NCBI GenBank assembly: GCA_045580025.1 | Contig: JAZNNB010000024.1 | Location: forward strand, 1-50,973 | Reading direction: 5' to 3' | DNA from: SIG440 sp045580025 | GTDB taxonomy: Bacteria; Bacillota; Clostridia; Monoglobales; Monoglobaceae | Length of the DNA stretch: 50,973 bases | Shown here: positions 16,189 through 25,080 of the stretch, piece after piece | Numbering within the stretch: position 1 is the stretch's first letter | Layout of the letters: every line of letters begins with the position of its first letter | The notes under the pieces: generated by a model | The model's database searches: none | Seen by the model: the letters and a program-made list of their open reading frames with translations, nothing else | What the model was told of the DNA's origin: nothing | Program-made: the position numbers and the translations under genes

Positions 16189-16602
16189 ATGATTGAAAAG
16201 TTGGCAGAATTCTTTTCGACCTGTCCCGAGCTTTCGGAATACGGCGTTATGATAAATTATCTGGACAAAGAGCCTTTTTCGGCGGCACTTATTATGTGCG
16301 GCCAGGATACGCTCGAAACCGAATATACAGATGGCGGGCAAATAAGGCACGCAAAATTCATTCTTGCAATCAGGCAGGAATACAGCGGAGCAAATTCCGG
16401 GAATTCTATGGCAGCAAAAAGATGCGAAGAAATAGAGCATTGGATAAATGACCAAGAAAACAGCGAAAATTTTCCGCAGCTTGACAGAATGAGACGTGTA
16501 CTTTCTGTATCAGTTGAAAAGGGCTTTGAAATAACCCAGACGGGAAGTGTCGATGCAAGGTTTGAAGCAGAAATAAAAGTGGTTTATTTTATGGAAAAAT
16601 GA
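16189..16602 (+). CDS. Minor capsid/tail-completion protein
   Basis: 137 residues, strong AGGAGAGG ribosome site. Reads as the minor capsid/tail-terminator family that follows the head-closure gene: ELSEYGVMINYLDKEPFSAAL, GGQIRHAKFILAIRQEYSG and a C-terminal beta strand. It would form the ring at the head-proximal end of the tail tube. It is followed immediately by an intrinsic terminator. Confidence 0.75.
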   Translation: MIEKLAEFFSTCPELSEYGVMINYLDKEPFSAALIMCGQDTLETEYTDGGQIRHAKFILAIRQEYSGANSGNSMAAKRCEEIEHWINDQENSENFPQLDRMRRVLSVSVEKGFEITQTGSVDARFEAEIKVVYFMEK

Positions 16603-16608
16603 TTTTAT

Positions 16609-16654
16609 GCAGAGGTGCAGAAAGATTGTATGATCTCTGACCTCTGCTTTTTTT
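16609..16654 (+). terminator. Intrinsic terminator inside the late operon, before the major tail gene
   Basis: GCAGAGGT (16609-16616) pairs perfectly with ACCTCTGC (16640-16647), followed by seven T (16648-16654). Only 17 bases separate it from the major tail ATG, too few for a new promoter. Confidence 0.85.
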
Positions 16655-16671
16655 AGAAAGGAGAAATTTTT

Positions 16672-17154
16672 ATGGCAGAAATAATTAAAAGATACAAAAA
16701 ACTGGCGTTTTATGGCGTTCCGTCGGAGAATGGCAGTGGTTATACATTTTTCAGGATGAAAGGTTTTGACGAAATTTCAACAGCCAAAAATCCAAAGGAA
16801 TATTCAAGACAGTATATTGATGAAGAATTTGAACAGACCGATGTGGTGGCATATACTCCGTCAATTTCTTTTGGGTTTGACAGATTCATGGGTGATGCAG
16901 TTCATGATGATATTATATCAATTTTCAACCACGAAAAAGTTGGTGCTGATGCAGTAAGACCACTCATTATGGTGGATATGGCGGATGACGAAAAGGGTGC
17001 GGTAAAGCGTGATTTTTCTGTTATTGCCGAAAATGAAGGCAGCGGTATGGATGCCTACAAATACAGCGGTACCTTCAGAGTCAAAGGCGAAAAGGTGTTT
17101 GGGAAAGCAGTAAGCAATGACGATTGGCAGACTTGTACCTTTCAAGAAATTTAA
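16672..17154 (+). CDS. Major tail (tube) protein
   Basis: 160 residues with an AAAGGAG site. Beta-rich pattern with KLAFYGVPSENGSGYTFFRMKGFDEIS, KEYSRQYIDEEFEQTDVVAYTPSISFGFDRF and the C-terminal tube-fold segment YKYSGTFRVKGEKVFGKA. From memory this matches clostridial phage tail tube proteins. The gene is bracketed by a terminator (16609-16654) and a hairpin (17168-17198), which suggests separate dosage control of this highly expressed component. Confidence 0.85.
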   Translation: MAEIIKRYKKLAFYGVPSENGSGYTFFRMKGFDEISTAKNPKEYSRQYIDEEFEQTDVVAYTPSISFGFDRFMGDAVHDDIISIFNHEKVGADAVRPLIMVDMADDEKGAVKRDFSVIAENEGSGMDAYKYSGTFRVKGEKVFGKAVSNDDWQTCTFQEI

Positions 17155-17167
17155 AACTTGAGAAAAA

Positions 17168-17198
17168 CTGCCCGCATAAATAAGTTTTGTGCGGGCAG
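17168..17198 (+). promoter_or_regulatory. Stable hairpin after the major tail gene
   Basis: CTGCCCGCA / TGCGGGCAG nine-base perfect stem with a 13-base loop and no U-tract. It probably stabilises the upstream mRNA end or attenuates downstream transcription. Confidence 0.6.
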
Positions 17199-17229
17199 GA
17201 AATTCAAAAACAGTGATTTGGAGGTTAAA

Positions 17230-17547
17230 ATGGTTCTTGAGATATATGGAAATTATGCGGAAATCAAGGAAAACAAAAAACTGCTTTCTTTGTGTCGCGA
17301 AATAAAAAGATTGGCAGCAAATGAAATTCAAAACATCTCTGCAAACAGCACCGATGAAAATGAAATATGTGACAGGGTGAAAAGTTTTCTTGAGAGAAGC
17401 CTTGAAAAACTTGTGGGGAGAAGACAAGTAAAAAAAATATTTAAAAATGAGGAAAAGACCATACCGAAGCTTTCGGGGGCACTTTGTTATGTAATTTCTG
17501 AAATAGGCTTGCGGCTTGGGGATACGGAGAGTGGCAGAGAAGAGTGA
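17230..17547 (+). CDS. Tail assembly chaperone-like protein
   Basis: 105 residues from ATG 17230, chosen for the TTGGAGG site. The frame extends to a TTG at 17158, but that would put the hairpin inside the gene. Largely helical and charged. It occupies the gpG-like position between the major tail and Gp15 genes. Its TGA overlaps the next GTG (GTGA), so coupling is by re-initiation. I see no slippery heptamer for a programmed frameshift. Confidence 0.7.
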   Translation: MVLEIYGNYAEIKENKKLLSLCREIKRLAANEIQNISANSTDENEICDRVKSFLERSLEKLVGRRQVKKIFKNEEKTIPKLSGALCYVISEIGLRLGDTESGREE

Positions 17548-18107
17548 AAACAAAGTTTTTAAATCTTGCCGAAAAGGTGGAAATAGACGGAGTAGAATAT
17601 ACGATAAACACTGATTTTTCGGTATGGATTGAAATTGAACAGATTTTTTTATTAAAAGAAGATAGCAAAAAGGATGCTGCAAAAATTCTTGCGCTCGCAT
17701 ATCCGCATCTTCCTCACAACCCCGTGGCTGCCTTTGAAAAATTGCTATGGTTTTATTCGGGGGGAATGGATGCGGAAAGGACGGAACAGAGAAGTTTTGG
17801 TGCGCCTCTTTATGACCTCAAAAAAGATTTTAAGTTTTTGTGGGCAGATTTTTTGGGAAAGTTTGGAATAGACCTTCTTAAAACCAATATGCATTGGTGG
17901 CAGTTCAGGCTGTTGATTTCGGCATTGGATGATGGGTGCAAGTTTTCGAAAGTTGTGGGATACCGGTCTTTGGATACTTCTAAAATCAAGAATAAGGAAC
18001 TTAAAAAGTTTTATGAAAAAATGAAGAAGCAATATAAACTTCCGGATATGCGGACTGATGAAGAAAAGGAAAAAGAACTTGCTGACAGCCTTTCGGGAGC
18101 ATTCTGA
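17544..18107 (+). CDS. Bacteriophage Gp15-family protein (second tail chaperone)
   Basis: 187 residues starting at GTG 17544. EKVEIDGVEYTINTDFSVWIEIE is the typical start of the Phage_Gp15 family (Listeria/Streptococcus siphoviruses), with FYSGG and LYDLKKDFKFLWADFLGKFGIDL in the middle and WWQFRLLISAL toward the end. Gp15 genes lie just before the tape measure, as here. Likely role: tail assembly chaperone. Confidence 0.88.
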   Translation: MKTKFLNLAEKVEIDGVEYTINTDFSVWIEIEQIFLLKEDSKKDAAKILALAYPHLPHNPVAAFEKLLWFYSGGMDAERTEQRSFGAPLYDLKKDFKFLWADFLGKFGIDLLKTNMHWWQFRLLISALDDGCKFSKVVGYRSLDTSKIKNKELKKFYEKMKKQYKLPDMRTDEEKEKELADSLSGAF

Positions 18108-18155
18108 AACGGCAATCACTGTTTTTGAAAGAACAACTGATAAGGAAGGATTTAT

Positions 18156-19364
18156 ATGTCATTTGATTTTCAAAAATATATGGATGGCCTCGAAAACGAG
18201 GCAGGCAAAAATGATATTGGCAAAATGATAGCGTCAGGTATTGGTGTAGGGCTTAGTCAAAACTCTTATCTTGCTGTGACTGCACTTGAGAATGTTTATG
18301 TGGAGCTTGAAACTGTTACCAAAAACGCTGCAAAAAATGCGGAAAAGCTTGCAAAAAAACGGCAGGAAAGGGAGCTTGCTAATCTAAAAAATTCACTTAA
18401 GCTTGAACTTATCAGCGAGCAGGAATATTATGAAAAACTGAAAAAATATCGGGATGAGAATTTGAGAGAGGGTACTGACAGCTGGTACAAATACACCGAG
18501 GAAATAATAAGCTACAACAAACGGCTTATGGATGAGACGGCAAAGCAGCAACTTGAAATGCTTGAAAAGGTTCACTCTCTTCAAAAAGATCTTGAAGAAA
18601 ACCTTAAAGCTGAGGACGGACCGTGGTTTTCGTCGCTTAAGGTTCTTCTGAAAAATGTGAACTCAGACGGAAGCAGTCAAGGGTTTGTGTGGAACAAGCT
18701 GTCGGATTTCGAAAGGGAAATTGACCTTTTAGGTCGCTATCGAAATGCGATTTTGGCTCTTAAAAATCTTGGGGATATTCCGGACGGAATATTTTCTGAA
18801 ATAGCCAAAATGGACGTAAGCGAAGCCATTTCGGCGGCGGGAGTTATACTTTCAGCAACCGAAGAAACACGCAAAAATTTTATCAAAGGGTACTTAACCC
18901 GAAATTCACTGGCGGAAAGCATTGCCCAGGAACTTAATGGAGTATTAAACAAAGAGGCGCTTCGTGATGCAGGAATTGTCAGTATTGATGATTTTAACAA
19001 AGGATACGTTAAGGCTGACAGCCAACAGGAAAATGTATTTATAAAAACATTGGAAGAGAACTTTGATGTAGTGCCTGACAGTTATTATCAGCTTGGGATT
19101 GACTCAGGTGAAGCATTTGGGAATGGACTTAAAACGGAAATTACTAATGTAATGCTGGAAATGCGGTCGATTATGCTTTCAAGTATGGCTGAAATAGTAG
19201 TGGATATGCAGAAAATGACGGATGGAGCAACTGGTGCATTGACAGAAAATACAACCTACAAAACTACTTATAATTTCAATGCGTCAAAGGATACTACTAC
19301 GCAACAGCTTAGGACGGCGAGAAATGCTGCGGCTCTTGACCGGTTGAGAGGAGGGAATAACTGA
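18156..19364 (+). CDS. Short tape-measure protein
   Basis: 402 residues. Charged coiled-coil start (about 48-150, Lys/Glu-rich) followed by alternating helical segments, with a Thr-rich C-terminus before RGGNN. The position between Gp15 and Dit is diagnostic. It is short for a siphovirus tape measure. By the usual rule of about 0.15 nm per residue it would set a tail of about 60 nm. There is no obvious membrane-spanning stretch and no lysozyme or peptidase domain. AAGGAAGG precedes the ATG. Confidence 0.8.
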   Translation: MSFDFQKYMDGLENEAGKNDIGKMIASGIGVGLSQNSYLAVTALENVYVELETVTKNAAKNAEKLAKKRQERELANLKNSLKLELISEQEYYEKLKKYRDENLREGTDSWYKYTEEIISYNKRLMDETAKQQLEMLEKVHSLQKDLEENLKAEDGPWFSSLKVLLKNVNSDGSSQGFVWNKLSDFEREIDLLGRYRNAILALKNLGDIPDGIFSEIAKMDVSEAISAAGVILSATEETRKNFIKGYLTRNSLAESIAQELNGVLNKEALRDAGIVSIDDFNKGYVKADSQQENVFIKTLEENFDVVPDSYYQLGIDSGEAFGNGLKTEITNVMLEMRSIMLSSMAEIVVDMQKMTDGATGALTENTTYKTTYNFNASKDTTTQQLRTARNAAALDRLRGGNN

Positions 19365-19366
19365 TT

Positions 19367-20221
19367 ATGCTTACACTTATATACAAAAATGAACTTGGTG
19401 AGGTAGTTATGAGGGGCGGAGGAAATGATTCGACATTTAAGATAACTGCGATAGAAGGTTTGGGACTTGTTTTGCGAGAATATAATACGGCGGTATATTC
19501 GGGTTACGACGGCCAAGAAACATTAAACTCAAGAGCTGCGGCGCGGGGAATAACTATTGCTCTTGAAGTGAGTGGAAAGGATGCTGTCAAAAGTGTGAGA
19601 GATGCACTGGGCGTGCTTGACCAAAGCGGAATGCTGTATATAAAAAGTGAGGATTTGGATAGACGGATATATTGTAGTCAAGTGCAGATTCCTGATGTGA
19701 CACGTGTGCTTTGCGGAAGAATTTCCACTTTTGCAGTGCAGTTTGTATGTGATAGTCCCTATTTTGAGGACAGCGAGGATACGATGGTATCTCTATATAA
19801 AAGAACAAAGCTTCTTAGGACTCCGTTTTCACTTCCTGCGGCATTTGGTGAGATAGTTCTTGGTGGCAACGTTGAGATTAAAGGAACGGTTTCGGTTGAG
19901 CCAGTTATAAGTATATACTATCCAACAGCACTTGACGATGTTGAGAGTATCATCATGATAAACGAAACCACGGGGAAGAAGGTGCAACTTGACTATGCGC
20001 CAAAAGCTGAGGATATAGTGACGGTGGACATAAAAAACCGAAAAGTTGTCAGCAGCGTCAGTGGAAATATCATAAATTATCTTTCAAAAGATACCTTTTT
20101 GGGAGATTTTGTGCTCACAAAGGGTGTGAATGTGATTTCGCTGTCTGTTGGCGACTTGACACCAGATGTTACTGTGGAATGCAGATTCAACAATCTATAT
20201 AATGAGGCGGTGATAATATGA
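19367..20221 (+). CDS. Distal tail protein (Dit)
   Basis: 284 residues. The N-terminal half has the Dit pattern: a loop around YNTAVYSGYDGQETLNSRAAARGITIALEV, then CSQVQIPDVTRVLCGRISTFAVQFVCDSPYFED, matching the hub protein that links the tube to the baseplate. The C-terminal half is a beta-rich extension ending in NVISLSVGDLTPDVTVECRFN. It overlaps the next gene by 4 bases. Confidence 0.88.
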   Translation: MLTLIYKNELGEVVMRGGGNDSTFKITAIEGLGLVLREYNTAVYSGYDGQETLNSRAAARGITIALEVSGKDAVKSVRDALGVLDQSGMLYIKSEDLDRRIYCSQVQIPDVTRVLCGRISTFAVQFVCDSPYFEDSEDTMVSLYKRTKLLRTPFSLPAAFGEIVLGGNVEIKGTVSVEPVISIYYPTALDDVESIIMINETTGKKVQLDYAPKAEDIVTVDIKNRKVVSSVSGNIINYLSKDTFLGDFVLTKGVNVISLSVGDLTPDVTVECRFNNLYNEAVII

Positions 20222-21378
20222 GGGATATACTTTTTTATGATTTTGATTTTAATCTGCTGGCGGATTTTCCGAGAGTAGTATCCCTCAACATAGAAAAAAA
20301 GTATTGTGGATACGGAAGTTTTGAAGTACATTTTTCGCTTTCGGAAACTGATGTCATAACCTTGCTTGAAAACAATCCATATTTGCTTGTCGTTGCGGGT
20401 GAAAACTCTGCAATAGTCACCGGCTGGAAAATTGATGAGGATATAGCTGTCTTTGGCAGAACACCTGAGTGGCTTTTAACCAAAAGAGGAGTAACGGAAT
20501 TTTCCCAATCAGGTATAACGGCAGAAGAAATTGCAAGATATGCTGTGAGTTCTTCTGCGGAGGACTTCGTTGAGTTGGGCGAACTTAAAGGTGTGGGTGA
20601 GGTTTCGAGCTATTCAACAGACAAGGTAAGGGTGCTTTATGATGTTGTATGCGAAGTTCTTGAGAAACAGGCCTTGGGCTTTGTCCTTATTCCTGACATC
20701 AACTTAAAGAAGTTTGTCTTTTTGGTATATCAGGGTAATGAATCTTTATGTATGATTTCTCCCTCAAGCAGAACCGCTTATGATATGAAATACACAGTCG
20801 AAAAGCAGGATATGGTGACAAATTCCGGTTGGTATGAGAGAAAGTTCGTCGATATGGGCGGCTGGGATGCATATAACAATTCGCCGTCTTTATCAAATAA
20901 TAAGGTATCAAATGCGTATACCTTTTATCAGATAACTTCCGATACAGAGTATAAAATCGGAAGTAAGTACTATCCTGTGGAAAGGTTTGATTGCAGATGC
21001 CCCAAAGGTTATTACTTGTATTCTGATACACCTGATGGAAAATGGAAGGTGACCGGAATAAAGCCTGACACTATATGGATATATCTTGGAAATTCGGTGG
21101 AAACAGGTGCTAAAAAATGGGACGCCGTGCTTTCGGGAATAAAGACAGAGGAAGAAGCTCTTGCTGAAATAGCACAACTGAAGAGACGAGAAGAAACGGA
21201 GGGTGAAGCAAAGGGCGTGGAATACGGAAAAGACTACGTTCTTGGGGATATTGTAAGAGTTCAAACGGAATTTGGTGAGTTCAAAAAAACAGAAAACAAA
21301 CGTGTAGCCTCGGTGAACATATATTTTGATACGGACAAAAGCGGGGTTGCACCAATACTAAGCAGTTTGGAGGAATGA
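20218..21378 (+). CDS. Tail hub protein, ReqiPepy6 Gp37-like
   Basis: 386 residues. It opens with DFDFNLLADFPRVVSLNIEKKYCGYGSFEVHF and ends with VEYGKDYVLGDIVRVQTEFGEF, both characteristic of the Gp37-like tail family (baseplate hub). An insertion at about 225-290 is specific to this protein. No peptidase motif is visible, so a structural rather than lytic hub is more likely. It starts on an ATGA overlap with Dit. Confidence 0.82.
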   Translation: MRDILFYDFDFNLLADFPRVVSLNIEKKYCGYGSFEVHFSLSETDVITLLENNPYLLVVAGENSAIVTGWKIDEDIAVFGRTPEWLLTKRGVTEFSQSGITAEEIARYAVSSSAEDFVELGELKGVGEVSSYSTDKVRVLYDVVCEVLEKQALGFVLIPDINLKKFVFLVYQGNESLCMISPSSRTAYDMKYTVEKQDMVTNSGWYERKFVDMGGWDAYNNSPSLSNNKVSNAYTFYQITSDTEYKIGSKYYPVERFDCRCPKGYYLYSDTPDGKWKVTGIKPDTIWIYLGNSVETGAKKWDAVLSGIKTEEEALAEIAQLKRREETEGEAKGVEYGKDYVLGDIVRVQTEFGEFKKTENKRVASVNIYFDTDKSGVAPILSSLEE

Positions 21379-21380
21379 TA

Positions 21381-22247
21381 ATGGGGATAAATTATAGCTT
21401 TATTGATAGCACAACATACGGACCTGATGATATAAACGACATTACAAAAAGTTTGACGGGTGCAGGGATTGCACCTTTCGCTTCGAAGGGTAGCTACAAT
21501 GTGTCTGATCTCAATGTGATGACATCTGCGCTTGTTGAGACAGGTGTTGCGCTTGATGGATGCAAATGCTATGTGGAAAATGTGGGAACAGCAGAAATGA
21601 CAGTTGCGGTTTCACAGGGGATAGTGTTTTTTAAAAGCGGTGTAAGGCTGACGGTTGATGAAGAAGGATATGTGTTGCCGGTAACACCAAATACGGCTGG
21701 ATACATCTATGCACATTACAATCCGTCCCTTCAGAAAACGGATATTTTGTTTGATAAAGGACTGCCGACGGGTGGAGAGATTGTTCTTTTGTCAGAACTT
21801 TTGGCGGACGGTACGCTTTTTGATAAAAGGACATTTGCACGGTCAAAGGTTGCGACTCTTGGGCAAAATGCAACATATAAAATATCTGAAGACAGAATAA
21901 CAGTTTTTGCAACTTATGATAAAGCACCATATTATAATGATGAGGAAAAAATTTTGGCAGAAATAGATTTAAGGGGCATTGATATAACCAAATTCAATTA
22001 CTTGATTTATCAGTATCCGTGCACTACCACCGGCTCGACGGACCCAGAAATTTGCGAAAAATATTTTGATTTAAAAAATAGCACGAGAGCAAAGTTTTAT
22101 GTGACGGGGTCACTATATTATTGGCAAGCAAAATTTGATATTATACTCGAGACAAGCAGGATGGTTGTTGTGGTGGAGTCGGAGCAGGTTTTTAGTCATT
22201 ATAAAAATGTTTTTGAAAAATCAATACCTTATTTCAGGCTGGTTTAG
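21381..22247 (+). CDS. Baseplate/tail appendage protein
   Basis: 288 residues from ATG 21381 (GGAGG 8 bases upstream; the ATG at 21375 is too close). The N-terminus YSFIDSTTYGPDDINDITKSL and the VAVSQGIVFFKSGVRLTVDEEGY segment resemble clostridial phage upper-baseplate proteins that carry fibres. The rest is beta-rich with no catalytic motif. Confidence 0.65.
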   Translation: MGINYSFIDSTTYGPDDINDITKSLTGAGIAPFASKGSYNVSDLNVMTSALVETGVALDGCKCYVENVGTAEMTVAVSQGIVFFKSGVRLTVDEEGYVLPVTPNTAGYIYAHYNPSLQKTDILFDKGLPTGGEIVLLSELLADGTLFDKRTFARSKVATLGQNATYKISEDRITVFATYDKAPYYNDEEKILAEIDLRGIDITKFNYLIYQYPCTTTGSTDPEICEKYFDLKNSTRAKFYVTGSLYYWQAKFDIILETSRMVVVVESEQVFSHYKNVFEKSIPYFRLV

Positions 22248-22257
22248 GAGGTGCGGT

Positions 22258-23709
22258 ATGCTTGAATTTAATGTAAAAAATCAGATTATATCAAGAACGG
22301 ATAGCTTTGATGTTGTGGCAGACAGCCAAAATTATCTTACTGCAAAGTTTACCTTTACTGAAGAATGGGTCGGTGACATTATTGCAATATTCGGAAATGG
22401 TGTTAAGTATTACAACGTAATCCTTTCTGATAATGTCTGTACTATACCATGGGAGGTTATAAAAACGCCATTTTTTACTGTATCGGTTGTATGCGGAGAC
22501 AGAATAACTGCAAACAGTATCAGGGTCAGGGTGGAAAAATCAGGATATACAAATGGAGAAATGCCAAAGCCTCCGACACCTGATGTATATAGCCAGATTT
22601 TATCTAGTACAAAAGCTCCGTACATAGGGGAAAATGGCAACTGGTTTGAATGGAACAGTAACGAGAAAGCCTTTGTCGATACAGGGGTCAAGGCGGAGGG
22701 AAACACCCCACAGCGCGGCACAGACTATTGGACAGAGGAAGACAAAGCCGAGATGTTAGATAATATGCCCAAAGAAACATTTGAGGTTATTTTTCAAATG
22801 GAAGGTGGCAATCTGACCGCTGACAAGTCATTTGATGAAATATTAAATGCACACAAAGACGGAAAAATAGTGATAGGAAAATTCAGCTATATGAGATTTC
22901 AACTTTCATATGTAGAAGATTCTTATATTGAGTTCGCTTCTCTTGCCCCGTCTGGCGAGATGTCATACATCGGCATGAATAAATCTGGTCATACAACAAT
23001 GAAAATGATTGTGAAAGAACGTAATATCACAGGAGAATCAACACACGAACAATATCCATCCGCATTGGCAGTGAAAAATTATGTTGACACTCAAGTTGCG
23101 TCATTAATAGATTCTGCACCCGAAACACTTGATACTCTTAATGAACTTGCAACAGCTCTTGGTAATGATCCGAATTTTACAACAACTATAGTTGCAGAGT
23201 TGGGTCAGAAAATTGATACAAAAGATATTGTAGATGATCTTACAACAGACGATGTAACTAAACCATTGTCTGCTAATCAAGGCGTCGTACTTAAAACCCT
23301 TATTGATGCGATAACTGTGCAGCAGCAGTTTAAAGTCAATATATCTCAAAACTGGTCGACAGGGGTATATACATCAGACAAAAGTTTTGATGAAATAAAG
23401 GAAGTATATAACTCTGGAAATGCCAATATAGTCGCAGTATTTGAGGGAACGGTTTTTCGTCTTGATTGTATTAGTGTTGATTGGATGGCATGGGTAACAT
23501 CTGTATATGTAGGCAAGAGCGTTGTAAATGTAGGGCTAGTGATATACCGCAGTGGTAACATTGAGATTACTGAAATTGATTGTGAGATCATCAAAAATAG
23601 GGTGGACGAAATTACAGACGGGGCAACATATGAAACATATCCATCAACAAGAGCAGTAGTTGATTATGTTGATAATGCTATTGGCACAGCATTGGGGGGT
23701 GACTATTGA
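22258..23709 (+). CDS. Tail fibre protein with a duplicated module
   Basis: 483 residues from ATG 22258 (GGAGGTG upstream). The N-terminal domain (about 1-105: LEFNVKNQIISRTDSFDVVADSQNYL) is a baseplate-anchoring type. A short linker with PYIGENGNWFEWN leads to PQRGTDYWTEEDKAEM. Two similar modules follow, each with DKSFDEI and each closing on a YPS-AV-YVD motif (about residues 180-281 and 358-478). A helical APETLDTLNELATALGNDPNF repeat of the T4/T7 fibre kind lies between them. It probably contacts the cell surface. Confidence 0.78.
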   Translation: MLEFNVKNQIISRTDSFDVVADSQNYLTAKFTFTEEWVGDIIAIFGNGVKYYNVILSDNVCTIPWEVIKTPFFTVSVVCGDRITANSIRVRVEKSGYTNGEMPKPPTPDVYSQILSSTKAPYIGENGNWFEWNSNEKAFVDTGVKAEGNTPQRGTDYWTEEDKAEMLDNMPKETFEVIFQMEGGNLTADKSFDEILNAHKDGKIVIGKFSYMRFQLSYVEDSYIEFASLAPSGEMSYIGMNKSGHTTMKMIVKERNITGESTHEQYPSALAVKNYVDTQVASLIDSAPETLDTLNELATALGNDPNFTTTIVAELGQKIDTKDIVDDLTTDDVTKPLSANQGVVLKTLIDAITVQQQFKVNISQNWSTGVYTSDKSFDEIKEVYNSGNANIVAVFEGTVFRLDCISVDWMAWVTSVYVGKSVVNVGLVIYRSGNIEITEIDCEIIKNRVDEITDGATYETYPSTRAVVDYVDNAIGTALGGDY

Positions 23710-24449
23710 TGTTAAAAGAATATTTAACAAAAATAGCGAATGATTTTCGGGCAGTGCTTGGGTCTAATGGCGCAATCAATGCTCAGGATTTCCCTGCAAA
23801 GATTGGCGAAGTATATGAGGCAGGAAAAAAATCGCAGTATGATGAATTTTGGGATACTTATCAGGATAATGGCGACAGAACAGATTATGGGTATGCTTTT
23901 GCTCGTTGGCGGATGGATGTATTTAAGCCCAAATATGATATTAAGCCCAAAGGGGTAATAACTATGATGTTTGCATATAGCAAGCTTACGGACATTGCTC
24001 AGCGCCTTGAAGATATGGGGGTTACACTTGATACATCGGAGGCAACAGGTTTTAGAGATTTTGCGTCTTATGGAAGCGCAACAAGATTACCCGAAATTTC
24101 TACAATAGGAACGTCAAGTTTGAGTGGCATTTTTTATAATTGCCCCTCATTGATTACTATTGACAAGCTTGTATTTAAAGATGACGGGAGCCAGACGTGG
24201 GAGAGTACTTCCTTTAATGGCTTGTTCTCTCTCGTAAATATCGAAATAGAGGGCAAAATTGGAGCAAGTCTTAATATTTCTAACGCGGAAAAGCTTTCTT
24301 ATGACAGCCTTATGAACATCATAAATGCGTTAAAAGACTATAAGGATACAGGCGAAACGAGGACGCTTACACTTCATAAAACAGCAAAAGAAAAACTAAG
24401 CGACGGCGATATTGCTATTGCTGTGCAGAAAGGATGGACGGTTAGCTAA
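23709..24449 (+). CDS. BspA-type leucine-rich tail protein (candidate receptor binder)
   Basis: 246 residues from ATG 23709, overlapping the upstream stop. The N-terminus LKEYLTKIANDFRAVLG is followed by YDEFWDTYQDNGDRTDYGYAFARWR and BspA/surface-LRR-like repeats (PEISTIGTSSLSGIFYNCPSLITIDKL). I recall this architecture in many gut clostridial prophage fibres. It is expected to bind host surface glycans or proteins. Confidence 0.75.
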   Translation: MLKEYLTKIANDFRAVLGSNGAINAQDFPAKIGEVYEAGKKSQYDEFWDTYQDNGDRTDYGYAFARWRMDVFKPKYDIKPKGVITMMFAYSKLTDIAQRLEDMGVTLDTSEATGFRDFASYGSATRLPEISTIGTSSLSGIFYNCPSLITIDKLVFKDDGSQTWESTSFNGLFSLVNIEIEGKIGASLNISNAEKLSYDSLMNIINALKDYKDTGETRTLTLHKTAKEKLSDGDIAIAVQKGWTVS

Positions 24450-24634
24450 TGGAAAAAACAAAGATTGAACTTATAAAAATCACGGCATCTGAGGATATGA
24501 TTCTCACCAACGGTGAAGTTTACAGCAAGGAAATATACCTTGGCTGTAATGACAATGCCGACAACTGGAGAGAGATTACAGATGCGGAGTATGAAGAAAT
24601 AATGAAAGAAGAGGAAGAAAAGGAAGAAACGTAA
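24449..24634 (+). CDS. Small XkdX-position protein
   Basis: 61 residues with the phrase TASEDMILTNGEVYSKEIYLG and an acidic tail EEIMKEEEEKEE. Similar short proteins lie between fibres and holin in clostridial phages. Function unknown. It starts on the upstream stop (TAATG) and its own stop overlaps the holin start. Confidence 0.7.
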   Translation: MEKTKIELIKITASEDMILTNGEVYSKEIYLGCNDNADNWREITDAEYEEIMKEEEEKEET

Positions 24635-25080
24635 TGAACATTCAGACAGCAAAAGTATATCTTTGCACTGCTTTGGGGATAACGGGGAGCTTTGTGACAC
24701 GGCTTTTTGGCGGTTGGACAGAGGACATGGTCACTCTTGTAATATTTATGGCGGTTGATTTTTTGATGGGTTTGATTGTAGCGGGGGTTTTCCACAAGAG
24801 CAACAAGTCGGACACGGGTGCAATCAGCAGTCGTGCAGGCTGGAGAGGACTCTCAAAAAAAGGGGTTACATTACTTTTCGTGCTTGTGGCACATCGACTT
24901 GACGGGCTTCTTGATACAAATTACATAAGGACAACTGCTATAATTGGTTTTATTATAAATGAAGCAATATCCATAATCGAAAATGCAGGGCTTATGGGCG
25001 TGCCGTTCCCTGAGGTTATCACAAAAGCTATTGATATGCTGAAATCTAAGGAGGAAAAAGACGAAAATGAAAATCGTTGA
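24634..25080 (+). CDS. Phage holin (TcdE/phage-lysis holin family)
   Basis: 148 residues. Three hydrophobic segments (about 9-25, 28-52, 76-95), with LVIFMAVDFLMGLIVAGVFHKSNKSDTGAISSRAGWRGLSKK and the C-terminal LMGVPFPEVITKAIDML, the signature of the toxin-secretion/phage-lysis holin family. It would open the membrane for amidase release. It overlaps the amidase start by 14 bases, giving coupled expression of the lysis pair. Confidence 0.92.
   Translation: MNIQTAKVYLCTALGITGSFVTRLFGGWTEDMVTLVIFMAVDFLMGLIVAGVFHKSNKSDTGAISSRAGWRGLSKKGVTLLFVLVAHRLDGLLDTNYIRTTAIIGFIINEAISIIENAGLMGVPFPEVITKAIDMLKSKEEKDENENR

Noticed and set aside
17158..18107. Programmed -1 frameshift joining the two tail chaperone genes
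   Set aside because: I see no X-XXY-YYZ slippery site before the first stop. The genes are instead linked by a GTGA stop/start overlap with a separate Gp15-family domain.
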